Assembly: GCF_001281315.1 (NCBI RefSeq)
Contig: NZ_CP012479.1
Location: 2,356,001 to 2,420,000, forward strand
From: Arthrobacter sp. ERGS1:01
GTDB lineage: Bacteria > Actinomycetota > Actinomycetes > Actinomycetales > Micrococcaceae
Reading direction: 5' to 3'
DNA: 64,000 nucleotides
Below the pieces are notes generated by a model, which was not told the DNA's origin, searched no databases, and worked only from the letters and a program-made list of their open reading frames with translations. Positions 16,317 to 24,674 of the stretch are shown piece by piece (position 1 is the first letter of the stretch; each line of letters opens with the position of its first letter). The position numbers and the translations under genes are program-made.

Positions 16317-19300
16317 TTAGGCATTCTTGCGCTTGCGATTGATCGCAAGGGCGCCCATGCCGATGAGCAGCAGCAGTGCCGCCCCGCCGAGGATCAGGCC
16401 GGTTGAGCCTGCACCCGTCTGGGCCAGCGAGCCGTTGCCCTGTGAATTCGCAGCAGTGTTGGCTGCGGTGTTCACGTTGGTGTTGGTTGCCGAATTCACC
16501 GAGGTGTTGGCGGCAGTGTTCACGTGCGTGTTGACCGAGGTGTTCGCCTCGGTGTTCACGTTCGTGTTGGCAGCCGTGTTCACCGAAGTGTTCGCGGCAG
16601 TGTTCACATTCGCGTTCACCGAGGTGTTCGCTGCGGTGTTCACGTTCGTGTTGGCAGCCGTGTTCACCGAAGTGTTCGCCGCGGTGTTCACATTCGCGTT
16701 CACCGAGGTGTTTGCTGCGGTGTTCACGGAAGTGTTCGCTGCGGTGTTCACCGAAGTGTTGGCAGCGGTGTTCACGTTCGTGTTCACCGAAGTGTTGGCG
16801 GCCGTGTTGTTCGCGGTGTTGTCCGTGACCTTGATGACGGTGAAGCTGGTCATGTCGGTCGCGCCCGTTGCGTTGTCGGTTACCAGCAGCTGGTAGTCGC
16901 CCAGGGCCAGGTTGGTGGTGGCAATCCGCAGTGCGATCTTGCCCTCACCGTCGATCTCCAGCGTTTCGGTCAGGACGGTTCCAACCGGACCGGCCAGAGC
17001 CTTGGGGGTTACCGTGCCGGCATTGGCGCCACTCGGTGCCAGGACGACGGTCGCCGTCTTGCCTGCCGAGAACTTGATGCCTGTCAGCAGCGTGGAATCA
17101 CCCTTGACGACGGTCTTGGGCGTGACATCCACCTTGACCAGGGGCATGGCGGGATCGTTGACAACCAGGTACTTGCTTGTGGCTTTGCCCGTGGTGTTGT
17201 CAATGACGGTGACCTTGTAGGTCCCCGCCTTCAGGTCCTTGGTTGCGATTGAGTAGTCGATGGTGCCATCGGCTTCAACTGCCAGGTCATTCGTGAGCTC
17301 GGTGACGATACCGGTGTCGCGATCGGTGATCTTGACGGTAGTCGTTCCCTTAGGCGTGTAGTTCTCGCCCACAACAATGGACTTCTGGCCAACGGTGACA
17401 ACCGCAGGAACCAAGTCGAAGTCCTGGCGAACAGTGTTGTCGGCCGTGTTGGTCGACGTGTTGGCTGCCGTGTTCACGTTGGTGTTCGCGGCAGAGTTCA
17501 CGTTCGTGTTCGCAGCCGTGTTCGTCTGCGTGTTCACGCCGGTGTTAGCGGTGGTGTTGGCAGTCGTATTCGTCTGGGTATTGACGCTGGTGTTCGCGGC
17601 AGAGTTCACGTTGGTGTTCGCGGCCGTGTTCGTCTGCGTGTTCACGCCGGTGTTAGCCGTCGTGTTGGCAGTCGTATTCGTCTGGGTATTGACGCTGGTG
17701 TTCGCGGCAGAGTTCACGTTCGTGTTCGCGGCCGTGTTAGCGGTCGTGTTCACGTCCTTGTTGTCCGCGCCATTCGCCTGCGTGTTAACAGCCGTGTTGG
17801 CAGTCGTATTCGTCTGCGTGTTGACGTTGGTGTTGGCAGCGGAGTTCACGTTCGTGTTCGCAGCCGTGTTCGTCTGCGTGTTCACACCGGTGTTAGCCGT
17901 CGTGTTGGCAGTCGTATTCGTCTGGGTATTAACGTTGGTGTTCGCGGCAGAGTTCACGTTCGTGTTCGCAGCCGTGTTCGTCTGCGTGTTCACGCCGGTG
18001 TTAGCCGTCGTGTTCGCGGCCGTGTTCACGTCCTTGTTGTCAGCACCATTCGCGGCCGTGTTACTGGCCGTGTTCGTCTGCGTGTTCACGCCGGTGTTAG
18101 CGGTCGTGTTGGCAGTCGTATTCGTCTGGGTGTTGACGTTGGTGTTCGCGGCGGAGTTCACGTTCGTGTTCGCAGCCGTGTTCGCAGCCGTGTTCGTCTG
18201 CGTGTTCACGCCGGTGTTGACCGTCGTGTTCGCAGCTGTGTTCACGTCCTTGTTGTCAGCACCGTTCGCGGCCGTGTTAGTGGCCGTGTTCGTCTGCGTG
18301 TTCACGCCGGTGTTAGCCGTCGTGTTGGCAGTCGTATTCGTCTGCGTGTTCACGCCGGTGTTAGCCGTCGTGTTGGCAGTCGTATTCGTCTGCGTGTTCA
18401 CGCCGGTGTTAGCCGTCGTGTTGGCAGTCGTATTCGTCTGCGTGTTCACGCCGGTGTTAGCCGTCGTGTTGGCAGTCGTATTCGTCTGCGTGTTCACGCC
18501 GGTGTTAGCCGTCGTGTTGGCAGTCGTATTCGTCTGCGTGTTCACGCCGGTGTTAGCCGTCGTGTTGTCGGCCGTGTTCACATCGGTGGGCGAATCGTTG
18601 GTGACCTCCAAAGCCGTTTCGGCCTTGTCATTCGCCGCGGTGCTGGCCTTGACCTTGAAGTCCTTGGCAGCCTTGGTACCCGCGGGGACGGTCAGCGTGC
18701 CGTCGATGGTGCCGGTCGCAGATGACGTCACGACCAAAGGTGCGCCAACGTTAGCGCCCTGTCCATCCACAAGCTGGATCGTAACGGCCGTGTTCGCAGG
18801 CCAGTTGGCACCGGTCACCTTGGTGGTTGCGCCATCCTTAACGATCTTCGGCGTTGCAATCACTGTCGGCACCAGGACCGGATCTGCGTCCAGTGCGCGA
18901 ACCGACGACGACGCCAGGTTCACCGTGGCAGCATTGACTCCCGGGAGAACCGTCAGCTTCAATGCAGTCACGGAGAATGATCCGGCACCCAAGAGGCCCG
19001 GCTTCGCAGGAGTTTCCTCGGTGGGCTGAGCATTGAGCGTCAGCTGGACAACCTGGGCGAGAGTGGTGTTGATGACCGGCGAAAGCCCCGTCAGAACCGG
19101 TGCCGTGACGGCGCCAACAAGCCCGCCAACTCCGTTGAGGATCGGGTTCAGCACGCCGCCAATGACGGGCGTGAGTGCGGGGAGAAGCGTACTAGCCAAG
19201 GCAGTGATGATGGACCCGAGGGAAATGCCACCCAAAAGTACGAGATCAGATGTCACCACCGGCTTTGTCCCGGAAGTGCCAAGGAAATCTCCGAGGGTCC

Positions 19301-20498
19301 CGTTGATGGTTACATTGCCCTTTCCGACGGAACCCAACACAACCGTGGTCACATCCGCATTCGTCTGCACCGTGAGGCCGATTGAATTGATCGCGTTCTT
19401 GACCTCCTGGGTCACGGTCGCGGTCAAATCGTCAACTGCCAGTCCGAGCGCGGTGGTGATCGCCGCGAGCGTCTTGGCGTTGATGACGGGCGTGTTCGGC
19501 GCCTGGCCATTGAGGCCGTTGGCTGCGTCGAATGCCTTGGCAAGGTCGATCGTGACGATCCCATTGCCCAGGTTGATGGACGCGATACCCTTCGGGTCAC
19601 TCACGTTCTTGGTGATCAAGTTGTCCTTGACACCCTTCAGCGCCGTGTTGATGCCGGGGGCAGCGATGGTGGTCGGGCCGAGCTTGACCTTCGCGACTCC
19701 AACATTCAAGTTGACCGCATCAACGATGCTGCTGATGGCTGTCAAAAGGGAACCGTTGGTCCCAACAACACTGTTCAGCGTGGTTCCCACACCGTCAATC
19801 GTGGTGCCCAGGGTGGTGGCCAGCTTGCCCACCACCGGGCTGTTGATCGTTACCTTGGCATCCGCCACGACGTAGTCGGAAGCAACTACCGTCTTTTTCT
19901 TTGATCCGGATGAACCAAGCGCACCGATTTCCAGCTTCAGGTCTTTGACGACGGGGCTGGTAACCGGATCAAGCCCGAGTTGGGCCAGCAGGCTGGTCAG
20001 GTTGACTTCGGCATTGCCCCTGGCGCCGGGTGCGGCGGCCGCGAGGTCAAGCGCGCCATTCGCGTCAACGACGCCGGCGCCCGCGACGGCATTCGAGGCC
20101 GCCGGTGCAGCTGCGTAGCTGTTCAGGGCCCCGAGCGCGCCCAGGTCCAGCAGGCCGTTCTGGTTCGCAGCCGTCTTAAGCAGCGGCAGATTCAGCCCTC
20201 CCAGGTCCAGGTTCAACCCCGTTTGGGCCCCCAGGACACTCAGGTCAATTGGCTGAAACTTCGGTCCCACGTTGCTGGGGTTGCCGGCTTGCGAGTAGGC
20301 CGCCCCCAGCAGGTCCAAGCCAAACAGGTCAGTTGAGAGAACCTGACCCAATGCCTCCGAATTATCGGCGGGCGCCGCGTTTGCGCCGGCCATGGGCAAG
20401 AGAACCATACTGGCGGCGACACCGCCCGCCAGCCATCCCCGACCGCGGCGCAGGCGTGAATTTCGCCCGCTCTCGCGATTCTTTTGATTAATACTCAA
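16317..20498 (-). CDS. large sortase-anchored surface protein with Asn-Thr tetrapeptide repeats
   Basis: A 1393-residue secreted protein. A signal peptide (about residues 1-43, ending ANAAPADN) precedes a ~500-residue Leu/Gly/Val-rich domain (VLSTDLFGLDLLGAAYSQ), possibly the choice-of-anchor G group. An Ig-like segment follows near 545-640. Repeat block 1 (about 641-1023) consists of tetrapeptides N-T-x-x, often as NTTANTTANTGVNTQT. Two more Ig-like segments (1025-1225) precede repeat block 2 (1228-1353). The C-terminus has the sortase signal LAQTG, a hydrophobic span and the basic tail NRKRKNA. LAxTG fits class E sortases of high-GC Gram-positives. The TTG start at 20498 has a GGGGAAGGA ribosome site. 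It is likely wall-linked; adhesion or spacer roles are inference. Confidence 0.9.
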   Translation of the reverse strand: MSINQKNRESGRNSRLRRGRGWLAGGVAASMVLLPMAGANAAPADNSEALGQVLSTDLFGLDLLGAAYSQAGNPSNVGPKFQPIDLSVLGAQTGLNLDLGGLNLPLLKTAANQNGLLDLGALGALNSYAAAPAASNAVAGAGVVDANGALDLAAAAPGARGNAEVNLTSLLAQLGLDPVTSPVVKDLKLEIGALGSSGSKKKTVVASDYVVADAKVTINSPVVGKLATTLGTTIDGVGTTLNSVVGTNGSLLTAISSIVDAVNLNVGVAKVKLGPTTIAAPGINTALKGVKDNLITKNVSDPKGIASINLGNGIVTIDLAKAFDAANGLNGQAPNTPVINAKTLAAITTALGLAVDDLTATVTQEVKNAINSIGLTVQTNADVTTVVLGSVGKGNVTINGTLGDFLGTSGTKPVVTSDLVLLGGISLGSIITALASTLLPALTPVIGGVLNPILNGVGGLVGAVTAPVLTGLSPVINTTLAQVVQLTLNAQPTEETPAKPGLLGAGSFSVTALKLTVLPGVNAATVNLASSSVRALDADPVLVPTVIATPKIVKDGATTKVTGANWPANTAVTIQLVDGQGANVGAPLVVTSSATGTIDGTLTVPAGTKAAKDFKVKASTAANDKAETALEVTNDSPTDVNTADNTTANTGVNTQTNTTANTTANTGVNTQTNTTANTTANTGVNTQTNTTANTTANTGVNTQTNTTANTTANTGVNTQTNTTANTTANTGVNTQTNTATNTAANGADNKDVNTAANTTVNTGVNTQTNTAANTAANTNVNSAANTNVNTQTNTTANTTANTGVNTQTNTASNTAANGADNKDVNTAANTTANTGVNTQTNTAANTNVNSAANTNVNTQTNTTANTTANTGVNTQTNTAANTNVNSAANTNVNTQTNTTANTAVNTQANGADNKDVNTTANTAANTNVNSAANTSVNTQTNTTANTTANTGVNTQTNTAANTNVNSAANTSVNTQTNTTANTTANTGVNTQTNTAANTNVNSAANTNVNTAANTSTNTADNTVRQDFDLVPAVVTVGQKSIVVGENYTPKGTTTVKITDRDTGIVTELTNDLAVEADGTIDYSIATKDLKAGTYKVTVIDNTTGKATSKYLVVNDPAMPLVKVDVTPKTVVKGDSTLLTGIKFSAGKTATVVLAPSGANAGTVTPKALAGPVGTVLTETLEIDGEGKIALRIATTNLALGDYQLLVTDNATGATDMTSFTVIKVTDNTANNTAANTSVNTNVNTAANTSVNTAANTSVNTAANTSVNANVNTAANTSVNTAANTNVNTAANTSVNANVNTAANTSVNTAANTNVNTEANTSVNTHVNTAANTSVNSATNTNVNTAANTAANSQGNGSLAQTGAGSTGLILGGAALLLLIGMGALAINRKRKNA
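16440..16820. repeat. 12-bp-period tandem repeat, block 2
   Basis: In-gene tandem repeat encoding tetrapeptides such as NTAA, NTSV, NTNV and NANV. The period is 12 bp with looser higher-order order than block 1. It lies directly before the cell-wall sorting signal of the surface protein. Confidence 0.9.
17430..18580. repeat. 12-bp / 48-bp tandem repeat, block 1
   Basis: About 1.15 kb of in-gene tandem repeat with a 12-bp period (one tetrapeptide) and a 48-bp super-period. Between about 18290 and 18560 the 48-bp unit encoding NTTANTTANTGVNTQT recurs five times almost perfectly. Elsewhere units are shuffled and interrupted by NGADNKDV. Such DNA should expand and contract by slippage or recombination. 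Confidence 0.93.
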
Positions 20499-20850
20499 TT
20501 GATTCCTTCCCCATTACACTTTTCGAAAAGTAGGGCGCGATGACAGACCGCCCCAATTCAAAACTATGTATTCGACCGGAGTAATAACGGGCTCACTTGT
20601 CCAAGTTTTACTGACCGCCAGCCATATAATTAGTAGCCAACCGGCTAAAGGAAATAAGACACCCGTCGAAAGTGCGATTGGGGAACTTTCGCACAATTTT
20701 CACAAGGCGGCGCAAACCCGCAATGTTTTCGGCAAAGTTCATGCGTCCAATCGTGAGCCATCCGGATAATCGACGCGGATCTTTCCGTTTCAAGAACACG
20801 ACAAAGGTCCAGCCTTCATCCTTTCGTGACCAGATCGTTACGAATCCGAA
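20499..20850. promoter_or_regulatory. AT-rich leader/promoter region of the surface-protein gene
   Basis: About 350 bp without a convincing gene, richer in A/T than the flanks. It holds a perfect 14-bp palindrome, ACTTTTCGAAAAGT (20518-20531), 20 bp upstream of the TTG start. Nested short inverted repeats lie around 20667-20697, and a plus-strand TATAAT lies at 20625-20630. No minus-strand -35/-10 pair is certain. Confidence 0.45.
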
Positions 20851-20853
20851 GAC

Positions 20854-20880
20854 AAAAAAGTGCCCGCCGAGGCGGGCACT
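20854..20880 (-). terminator. intrinsic terminator of ftsY
   Basis: On the minus strand, 57 bp after the ftsY stop, a 10-bp stem (AGTGCCCGCC with its complement) is followed by TTTTTT. A textbook Rho-independent terminator. Confidence 0.9.
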
Positions 20881-20936
20881 TTTGGTGTTTGGTTCGTCAC
20901 ATGCTAGGGGTGCCGGACGAAGATCCGGCGCGGCGG

Positions 20937-22133
20937 CTAGGACAGCAATGCGTCCACAAAGCTCTCGGCATCGAAGGGAGCCAGGTCGTCGGCGCCCTCG
21001 CCCAGTCCCACCAGCTTGACCGGAACTCCCAGCGTCTTTTGGATGGCGACGACGATCCCGCCCTTGGCCGTGCCGTCCAGTTTGGTCAGCACGATCCCGG
21101 TGATGTTGACGACGTCGGAGAAGACCTTGGCCTGGGTCAGGCCGTTCTGCCCCGTGGTCGCGTCCAGGACCAGCAGCACCTCATCAACGGTGGCCTGCTT
21201 TTCAATGACGCGCTTGACCTTGCCCAGCTCATCCATCAGGCCAACCTTGTTCTGCAGGCGGCCTGCGGTGTCGACCATGACCACATCGACTTCCTGCTCA
21301 ATCCCGGCCTTCACGGCCTCAAAGGCGACGGAGGCAGGGTCGGCGCCATCGACGTCGGACTTCACGGTGGGCACCCCAACGCGGGCGCCCCAGGTGGCCA
21401 GCTGCTCGGCGGCGGCGGCACGGAAGGTGTCGGCCGCGCCAAGCAGCACGTCCTTGTCCTCGGCAACCAGCACGCGGGCCAGCTTGCCGACGGTGGTGGT
21501 CTTGCCCACGCCGTTCACGCCCACCACCATCAAGACGGCCGGTCGGTTATCGTGGCGAGCAATGTTCAGGCTTCGATCCATGGACGGGTCCACGAGCTTG
21601 ATCAGTTCCTCGCGGAGCATTGCCTGGACGTGTTCCGGGCTGCGGGTGCCCAAAACCTTCACGCGCTCACGCAGCGTGTCAACGAGTTCCATAGTGGAGT
21701 CCGTGCCGATGTCGGCCAGCAGCAGGGTCTCCTCAACCTCTTCCCACACGGATTCGTCAATGGAGTCCTGTGACAGCAGTGCCAGCAGCCCCTTGCCGAG
21801 GGCATTGTTCGACTTTGAGAGCCGGGCACGCAGGCGCACCAGCCGCCCCTCGACGGGAAGCGGCTTCTCCAGCGCCGGGGCCGCCGGAATTTCGGGCTCA
21901 ACAACCGCCTCAAGGTCCGACGCCGGCGCCGGGGCTTCGGGGCGCTCCTCCAGCAGCGTGCCGGCCGACGAAGTAGCCGGCCCGTCAAGATCCTGGGGCG
22001 CGGGATCATTGGCGTCCCGCGGTCCCGTGTAGTTTTGGCTGTTCCGCCGTGCCTTCAGGAAGACAGGGACAAGGCCGCCGATGACGGCGAGCCCAATGAC
22101 GATGTACAAGATGATGGCAAGAGATTCGTTCAC
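20937..22133 (-). CDS. ftsY: signal recognition particle receptor FtsY
   Basis: A 398-residue SRP receptor GTPase that docks Ffh-ribosome complexes at the membrane. An N-terminal membrane span (MNESLAIILYIVIGLAVIGG) is followed by an acidic, Pro-rich A region to about residue 90. The NG domain has P-loop GVNGVGKTT, the insertion-box segment AADTFRAAAAEQL, DTAGR and TKLDG. It ends FDAESFVDALLS, typical of the family. It is complete, with its own terminator, and sits downstream of smc in gene order, separated by the accessory sulfur module. Confidence 0.97.
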   Translation of the reverse strand: MNESLAIILYIVIGLAVIGGLVPVFLKARRNSQNYTGPRDANDPAPQDLDGPATSSAGTLLEERPEAPAPASDLEAVVEPEIPAAPALEKPLPVEGRLVRLRARLSKSNNALGKGLLALLSQDSIDESVWEEVEETLLLADIGTDSTMELVDTLRERVKVLGTRSPEHVQAMLREELIKLVDPSMDRSLNIARHDNRPAVLMVVGVNGVGKTTTVGKLARVLVAEDKDVLLGAADTFRAAAAEQLATWGARVGVPTVKSDVDGADPASVAFEAVKAGIEQEVDVVMVDTAGRLQNKVGLMDELGKVKRVIEKQATVDEVLLVLDATTGQNGLTQAKVFSDVVNITGIVLTKLDGTAKGGIVVAIQKTLGVPVKLVGLGEGADDLAPFDAESFVDALLS

Positions 22134-22173
22134 CTCCCCAGTCTCTCACGCAGCCCCTCCGAGCCGCGTTGGG

Positions 22174-22211
22174 CAACGGGTGGTCGCCGCAGTTGCGGCG
22201 GCCACCCGTTG
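22174..22211. promoter_or_regulatory. 38-bp near-perfect palindrome between ftsY and MFS gene
   Basis: Outer arms CAACGGGTGG and CCACCCGTTG and inner arms CGCCGCA and TGCGGCG are separated by a single G-T mismatch and a two-base centre. It lies 41 bp upstream of the ftsY start and 14 bp before the MFS start. It could be a repressor operator or a hairpin in the MFS leader. Confidence 0.6.
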
Positions 22212-22225
22212 CTGTGGCAAACTCA

Positions 22226-23491
22226 ATGCTGATGTCCTCCAATTCCCTTGCCCCCAATCCCCGCGCCCTCACACCAGGCGAAAAGCTCCCCCGCGAGATC
22301 AAGGTCCTTGTTGCCGCCGCCTTCCTGATTGCCATTGGTTTTGGCATCGTGGCCCCAGTGCTGCCCCAGTTCGCGCAAAGCTTCCATGTCAGCGTCGGTG
22401 CGGCCGCCGTCGTCGTGAGCGCGTTTGCCTTCACCCGGCTCATCTTCGCCCCGCTCAGCGGCGTGTTGGTGGAACGCCTGGGTGAGCGCCGCACCTACAT
22501 TTTGGGGATCTTGATTGTGGGCGCGTCGTCGGCGGCCTGCGCCTTCGCCCACAGCTACTGGCAGCTGCTGCTCTTCCGCGGGCTTGGCGGCATCGGCTCC
22601 ACCATGTTCACCGTTGCCGCGATGGGCTTGCTGATCAGGCTGGCTCCGCCGAAGGCCCGCGGCCGGGTGTCGAGCCTGTATGCGGGCTCATTCCTGCTCG
22701 GCAACATTGCCGGCCCAGCGGTGGGCGGGCTCCTGGCCGGTTTTGGCCTGCAGCTGCCATTCCTGGTCTATGCCGGAGCCCTGGTGCTGGTGGCAATCCT
22801 GGTGGCCACGCAACTGCCCGCCGCCAAGGCCGTGCCGGCTCAGTCCGGTGCGTCCGTGCCGGCACGCAAGGAAGTACTGCCCTTGCGCACGGCGTTGGGC
22901 ATCCCCGCCTACCGGGCCCTGCTGACCTCCAATTTCGCCAACGGCTGGTCGGCGTTTGGGATCCGCATGGCGCTGGTGCCGCTCTTTGCCTCGGCCGCCC
23001 TGGGCGCCGGACCCGAGGTGGCCGGCATTTCCCTGGCGGTGTTTGCCATCGGCACGGCCGTGGCGTTGACGTTCTCCGGAAAATTGGCCGATACCTGGGG
23101 CCGGAAACCGATGATCCTCTCCGGCCTGGCCGTGAACGGCGCGGCAATGGCCGTCTTGGGCCTGACCGGCAATGAATTTTGGTTCTTTGTGGTCTCGGCC
23201 ATCGCCGGCCTGGGCAGCGGGCTCATGGGGCCGGCCCAGCAGGCCACTGTGGCCGACGTCATTGGCAACAACCGCTCCGGCGGCAAGGTGCTGGCCACCT
23301 TCCAGATGAGTTCGGACCTGGGTGCGATCATCGGCCCCATTGCCGCCGGCCTCCTGGTGGACACTTTTTCCTATGCGCCGGCGTTCGCCATGGCCGCCGC
23401 AGTTTCCCTGCTGAGCCTGTTGTTGTGGCTGCCGGCCAGGGACCCCCAAAAGGACGTGGTGGCGCCCCTCTCCGCCGGCGGCAAACCCTAG
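22226..23491 (+). CDS. MFS transporter, multidrug-efflux type
   Basis: A 421-residue major facilitator with twelve predicted spans. Motif A appears as GVLVERLGERRTYILG between spans 2 and 3 and, in a second copy, as GKLADTWGRKPMIL. The drug-efflux motif C-like segment GNIAGPAVGGLLAG lies in span 5. The ATG at 22226 (MLMSSNSLAPN) is preferred; an upstream TTG would start inside the palindrome. The ribosome site is weak. The substrate is unknown. It is divergent from ftsY and convergent with the FMN reductase gene. Confidence 0.88.
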   Translation: MLMSSNSLAPNPRALTPGEKLPREIKVLVAAAFLIAIGFGIVAPVLPQFAQSFHVSVGAAAVVVSAFAFTRLIFAPLSGVLVERLGERRTYILGILIVGASSAACAFAHSYWQLLLFRGLGGIGSTMFTVAAMGLLIRLAPPKARGRVSSLYAGSFLLGNIAGPAVGGLLAGFGLQLPFLVYAGALVLVAILVATQLPAAKAVPAQSGASVPARKEVLPLRTALGIPAYRALLTSNFANGWSAFGIRMALVPLFASAALGAGPEVAGISLAVFAIGTAVALTFSGKLADTWGRKPMILSGLAVNGAAMAVLGLTGNEFWFFVVSAIAGLGSGLMGPAQQATVADVIGNNRSGGKVLATFQMSSDLGAIIGPIAAGLLVDTFSYAPAFAMAAAVSLLSLLLWLPARDPQKDVVAPLSAGGKP

Positions 23492-23498
23492 CGTCCGG

Positions 23499-24017
23499 CT
23501 AGACCACCGGCTTCAGCGCCCGCAGGGCCACGGAACCGCCAACGGCGGCGGCCAATTCCACGAGGGCCTGCCCGTGCAGCGTGCACAACTCTGCCGCGCG
23601 GCCTGCCGGTGCGCCGCCGTCGAAGTCGCCGCCGTGCAGGAACAGCTCCGGGGCCAGGACCTGGGTGCCAAAGAATCCGGACAGCGTCGCCGCCAGTTCG
23701 CGGGTGCCCAGGAAGTGCGCCGGGGATGCGCCGGTCATGACGATCGCGGTGGGTGTTCCGGCGAGCGGCTCGTCGCCGGCCTTCCGGTCGATCTTCTCCA
23801 GCAGCGTCCGCAGTACCGCCGTGTGCGAGGCCCGGTAGGTGGGGCTGCCGAAGACGACGGCGTCCGCCGCGGCAATGCGCGCCACGGCCTCCGGGTCGTC
23901 GTGGCGGATCAGCTCCGTCTGCGCGCCGGCGTCCGCGGCACCGGCCAGGACCGTCGCGACGGCCGCCGCCGTCTTGCCCGGCCCGTACGGGCTTCCATCG
24001 ATGCCAAGCACGATCAT
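23499..24017 (-). CDS. NADPH-dependent FMN reductase family protein
   Basis: A 172-residue flavodoxin-fold reductase of the SsuE/MsuE type, supplying reduced FMN to flavin-dependent monooxygenases. It begins MIVLGIDGSPYGPGKT, with the FMN-phosphate loop, and has the signature AVVFGSPTYRASHTAVL and MTGASPAHFLGTRELA. The ATG at 24017 overlaps the stop of the upstream flavin reductase by 4 bp. Several LLM monooxygenases in the same region are probable partners. A longer open frame through the upstream gene in another phase is not coding. Confidence 0.88.
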   Translation of the reverse strand: MIVLGIDGSPYGPGKTAAAVATVLAGAADAGAQTELIRHDDPEAVARIAAADAVVFGSPTYRASHTAVLRTLLEKIDRKAGDEPLAGTPTAIVMTGASPAHFLGTRELAATLSGFFGTQVLAPELFLHGGDFDGGAPAGRAAELCTLHGQALVELAAAVGGSVALRALKPVV

Positions 24018-24529
24018 GCGAGTGCCCCGAGCAGGGCCGGGCTGTTGCTGACCCGGGCGTAGGAGCCCTTGTAAAACAGCAGCGGTTCGGCCTCGGCCCG
24101 TGCGGCCAGCGCCCGGACGGCCGCGACCACGATGGTGTGGTCGCCGCCGTCGAACTCCTCGTGCAGTTCGCAATCCACCCAGGCCAGCGCCTGGTCCAGG
24201 ACGGGGTTGCCCAGCGGTGAGGGCGAGTGGCCGACGCCGGCAAACTTGTCGGCTCCCGAGCGGGCGAACTGTCCGGACAGGTGCTCGTGTTCGGCGGGCA
24301 GGATGTTGATGGTGAAACTGCCCGCGGCCCGCAGCAACGGCCAGGTCGACGACGTCCGGGCCGGGCTGAACGTGACGAGGGCGGGCTCCAGCGACAGCGA
24401 CGCGAACGATTGGCAGGTGAATCCGGCCGGGCCCTGCGGGGTGGCCGCGGTGATGATGGTCAAGCCCGTGGCAAAGTGCCCCAGGACGTTGCGCAACTGC
24501 TGCGGGGTGACGGGTGGATGGGATGTCAT
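24014..24529 (-). CDS. flavin reductase-like domain protein
   Basis: A 171-residue protein of the split-barrel FMN-binding flavin reductase family (HpaC/SnaC-like), reducing FMN with NAD(P)H for two-component monooxygenases. Family text includes LRNVLGHFATGLTIITAATP, GFTCQSFASLSLEPALVTFS and FTINILPAEHEHLSGQFA, then LAWVDCELHEEFDGGDH. ATG 24529 follows an AAAGGA ribosome site. It forms a coupled pair with the SsuE-like reductase downstream, giving two flavin reductases for the LLM enzymes nearby. Confidence 0.9.
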   Translation of the reverse strand: MTSHPPVTPQQLRNVLGHFATGLTIITAATPQGPAGFTCQSFASLSLEPALVTFSPARTSSTWPLLRAAGSFTINILPAEHEHLSGQFARSGADKFAGVGHSPSPLGNPVLDQALAWVDCELHEEFDGGDHTIVVAAVRALAARAEAEPLLFYKGSYARVSNSPALLGALA

Positions 24530-24633
24530 GGCGAGTCCTTTCAAGGCGGTAATGCCACACAACCACCCCCGCACCGGGTGTTCCAAGGCCGGGGAAATGC
24601 ACGGAAACACGGCTCAACACCGGTCAACATGCC

Positions 24634-24648
24634 GTTACGCGGCGTAAC
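24634..24648. promoter_or_regulatory. palindrome GTTACG-N3-CGTAAC upstream of the flavin-reductase pair
   Basis: A perfect 6-3-6 inverted repeat about 105 bp upstream of the flavin reductase start and 27 bp after the stop of the upstream LLM gene. It is a candidate operator; the cognate regulator is unknown. Confidence 0.35.
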
Positions 24649-24674
24649 AATTCCGCACCACCCGCCGCAATCCG

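Noticed and set aside
17430..18580. CRISPR array
   Set aside because: Repeats are contiguous in-frame coding units of 12/48 bp without unique spacers, and no cas genes are present.
17377..19029. A 550-codon open frame on the plus strand encoding a very hydrophobic repetitive protein
   Set aside because: It is the exact antisense of the Asn-Thr repeat; the repeat codons have no complementary stops, and it lacks a ribosome site and any family similarity.
13356..20498. SdpC-like toxin in the surface-protein cluster
   Set aside because: No small secreted precursor gene of that type was found between 13 and 21 kb on either strand.
23499..24620. A 373-codon minus-strand protein covering both flavin reductases
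   Set aside because: Only the C-terminal 172 codons match a family; the rest is an out-of-phase reading of the flavin reductase gene.
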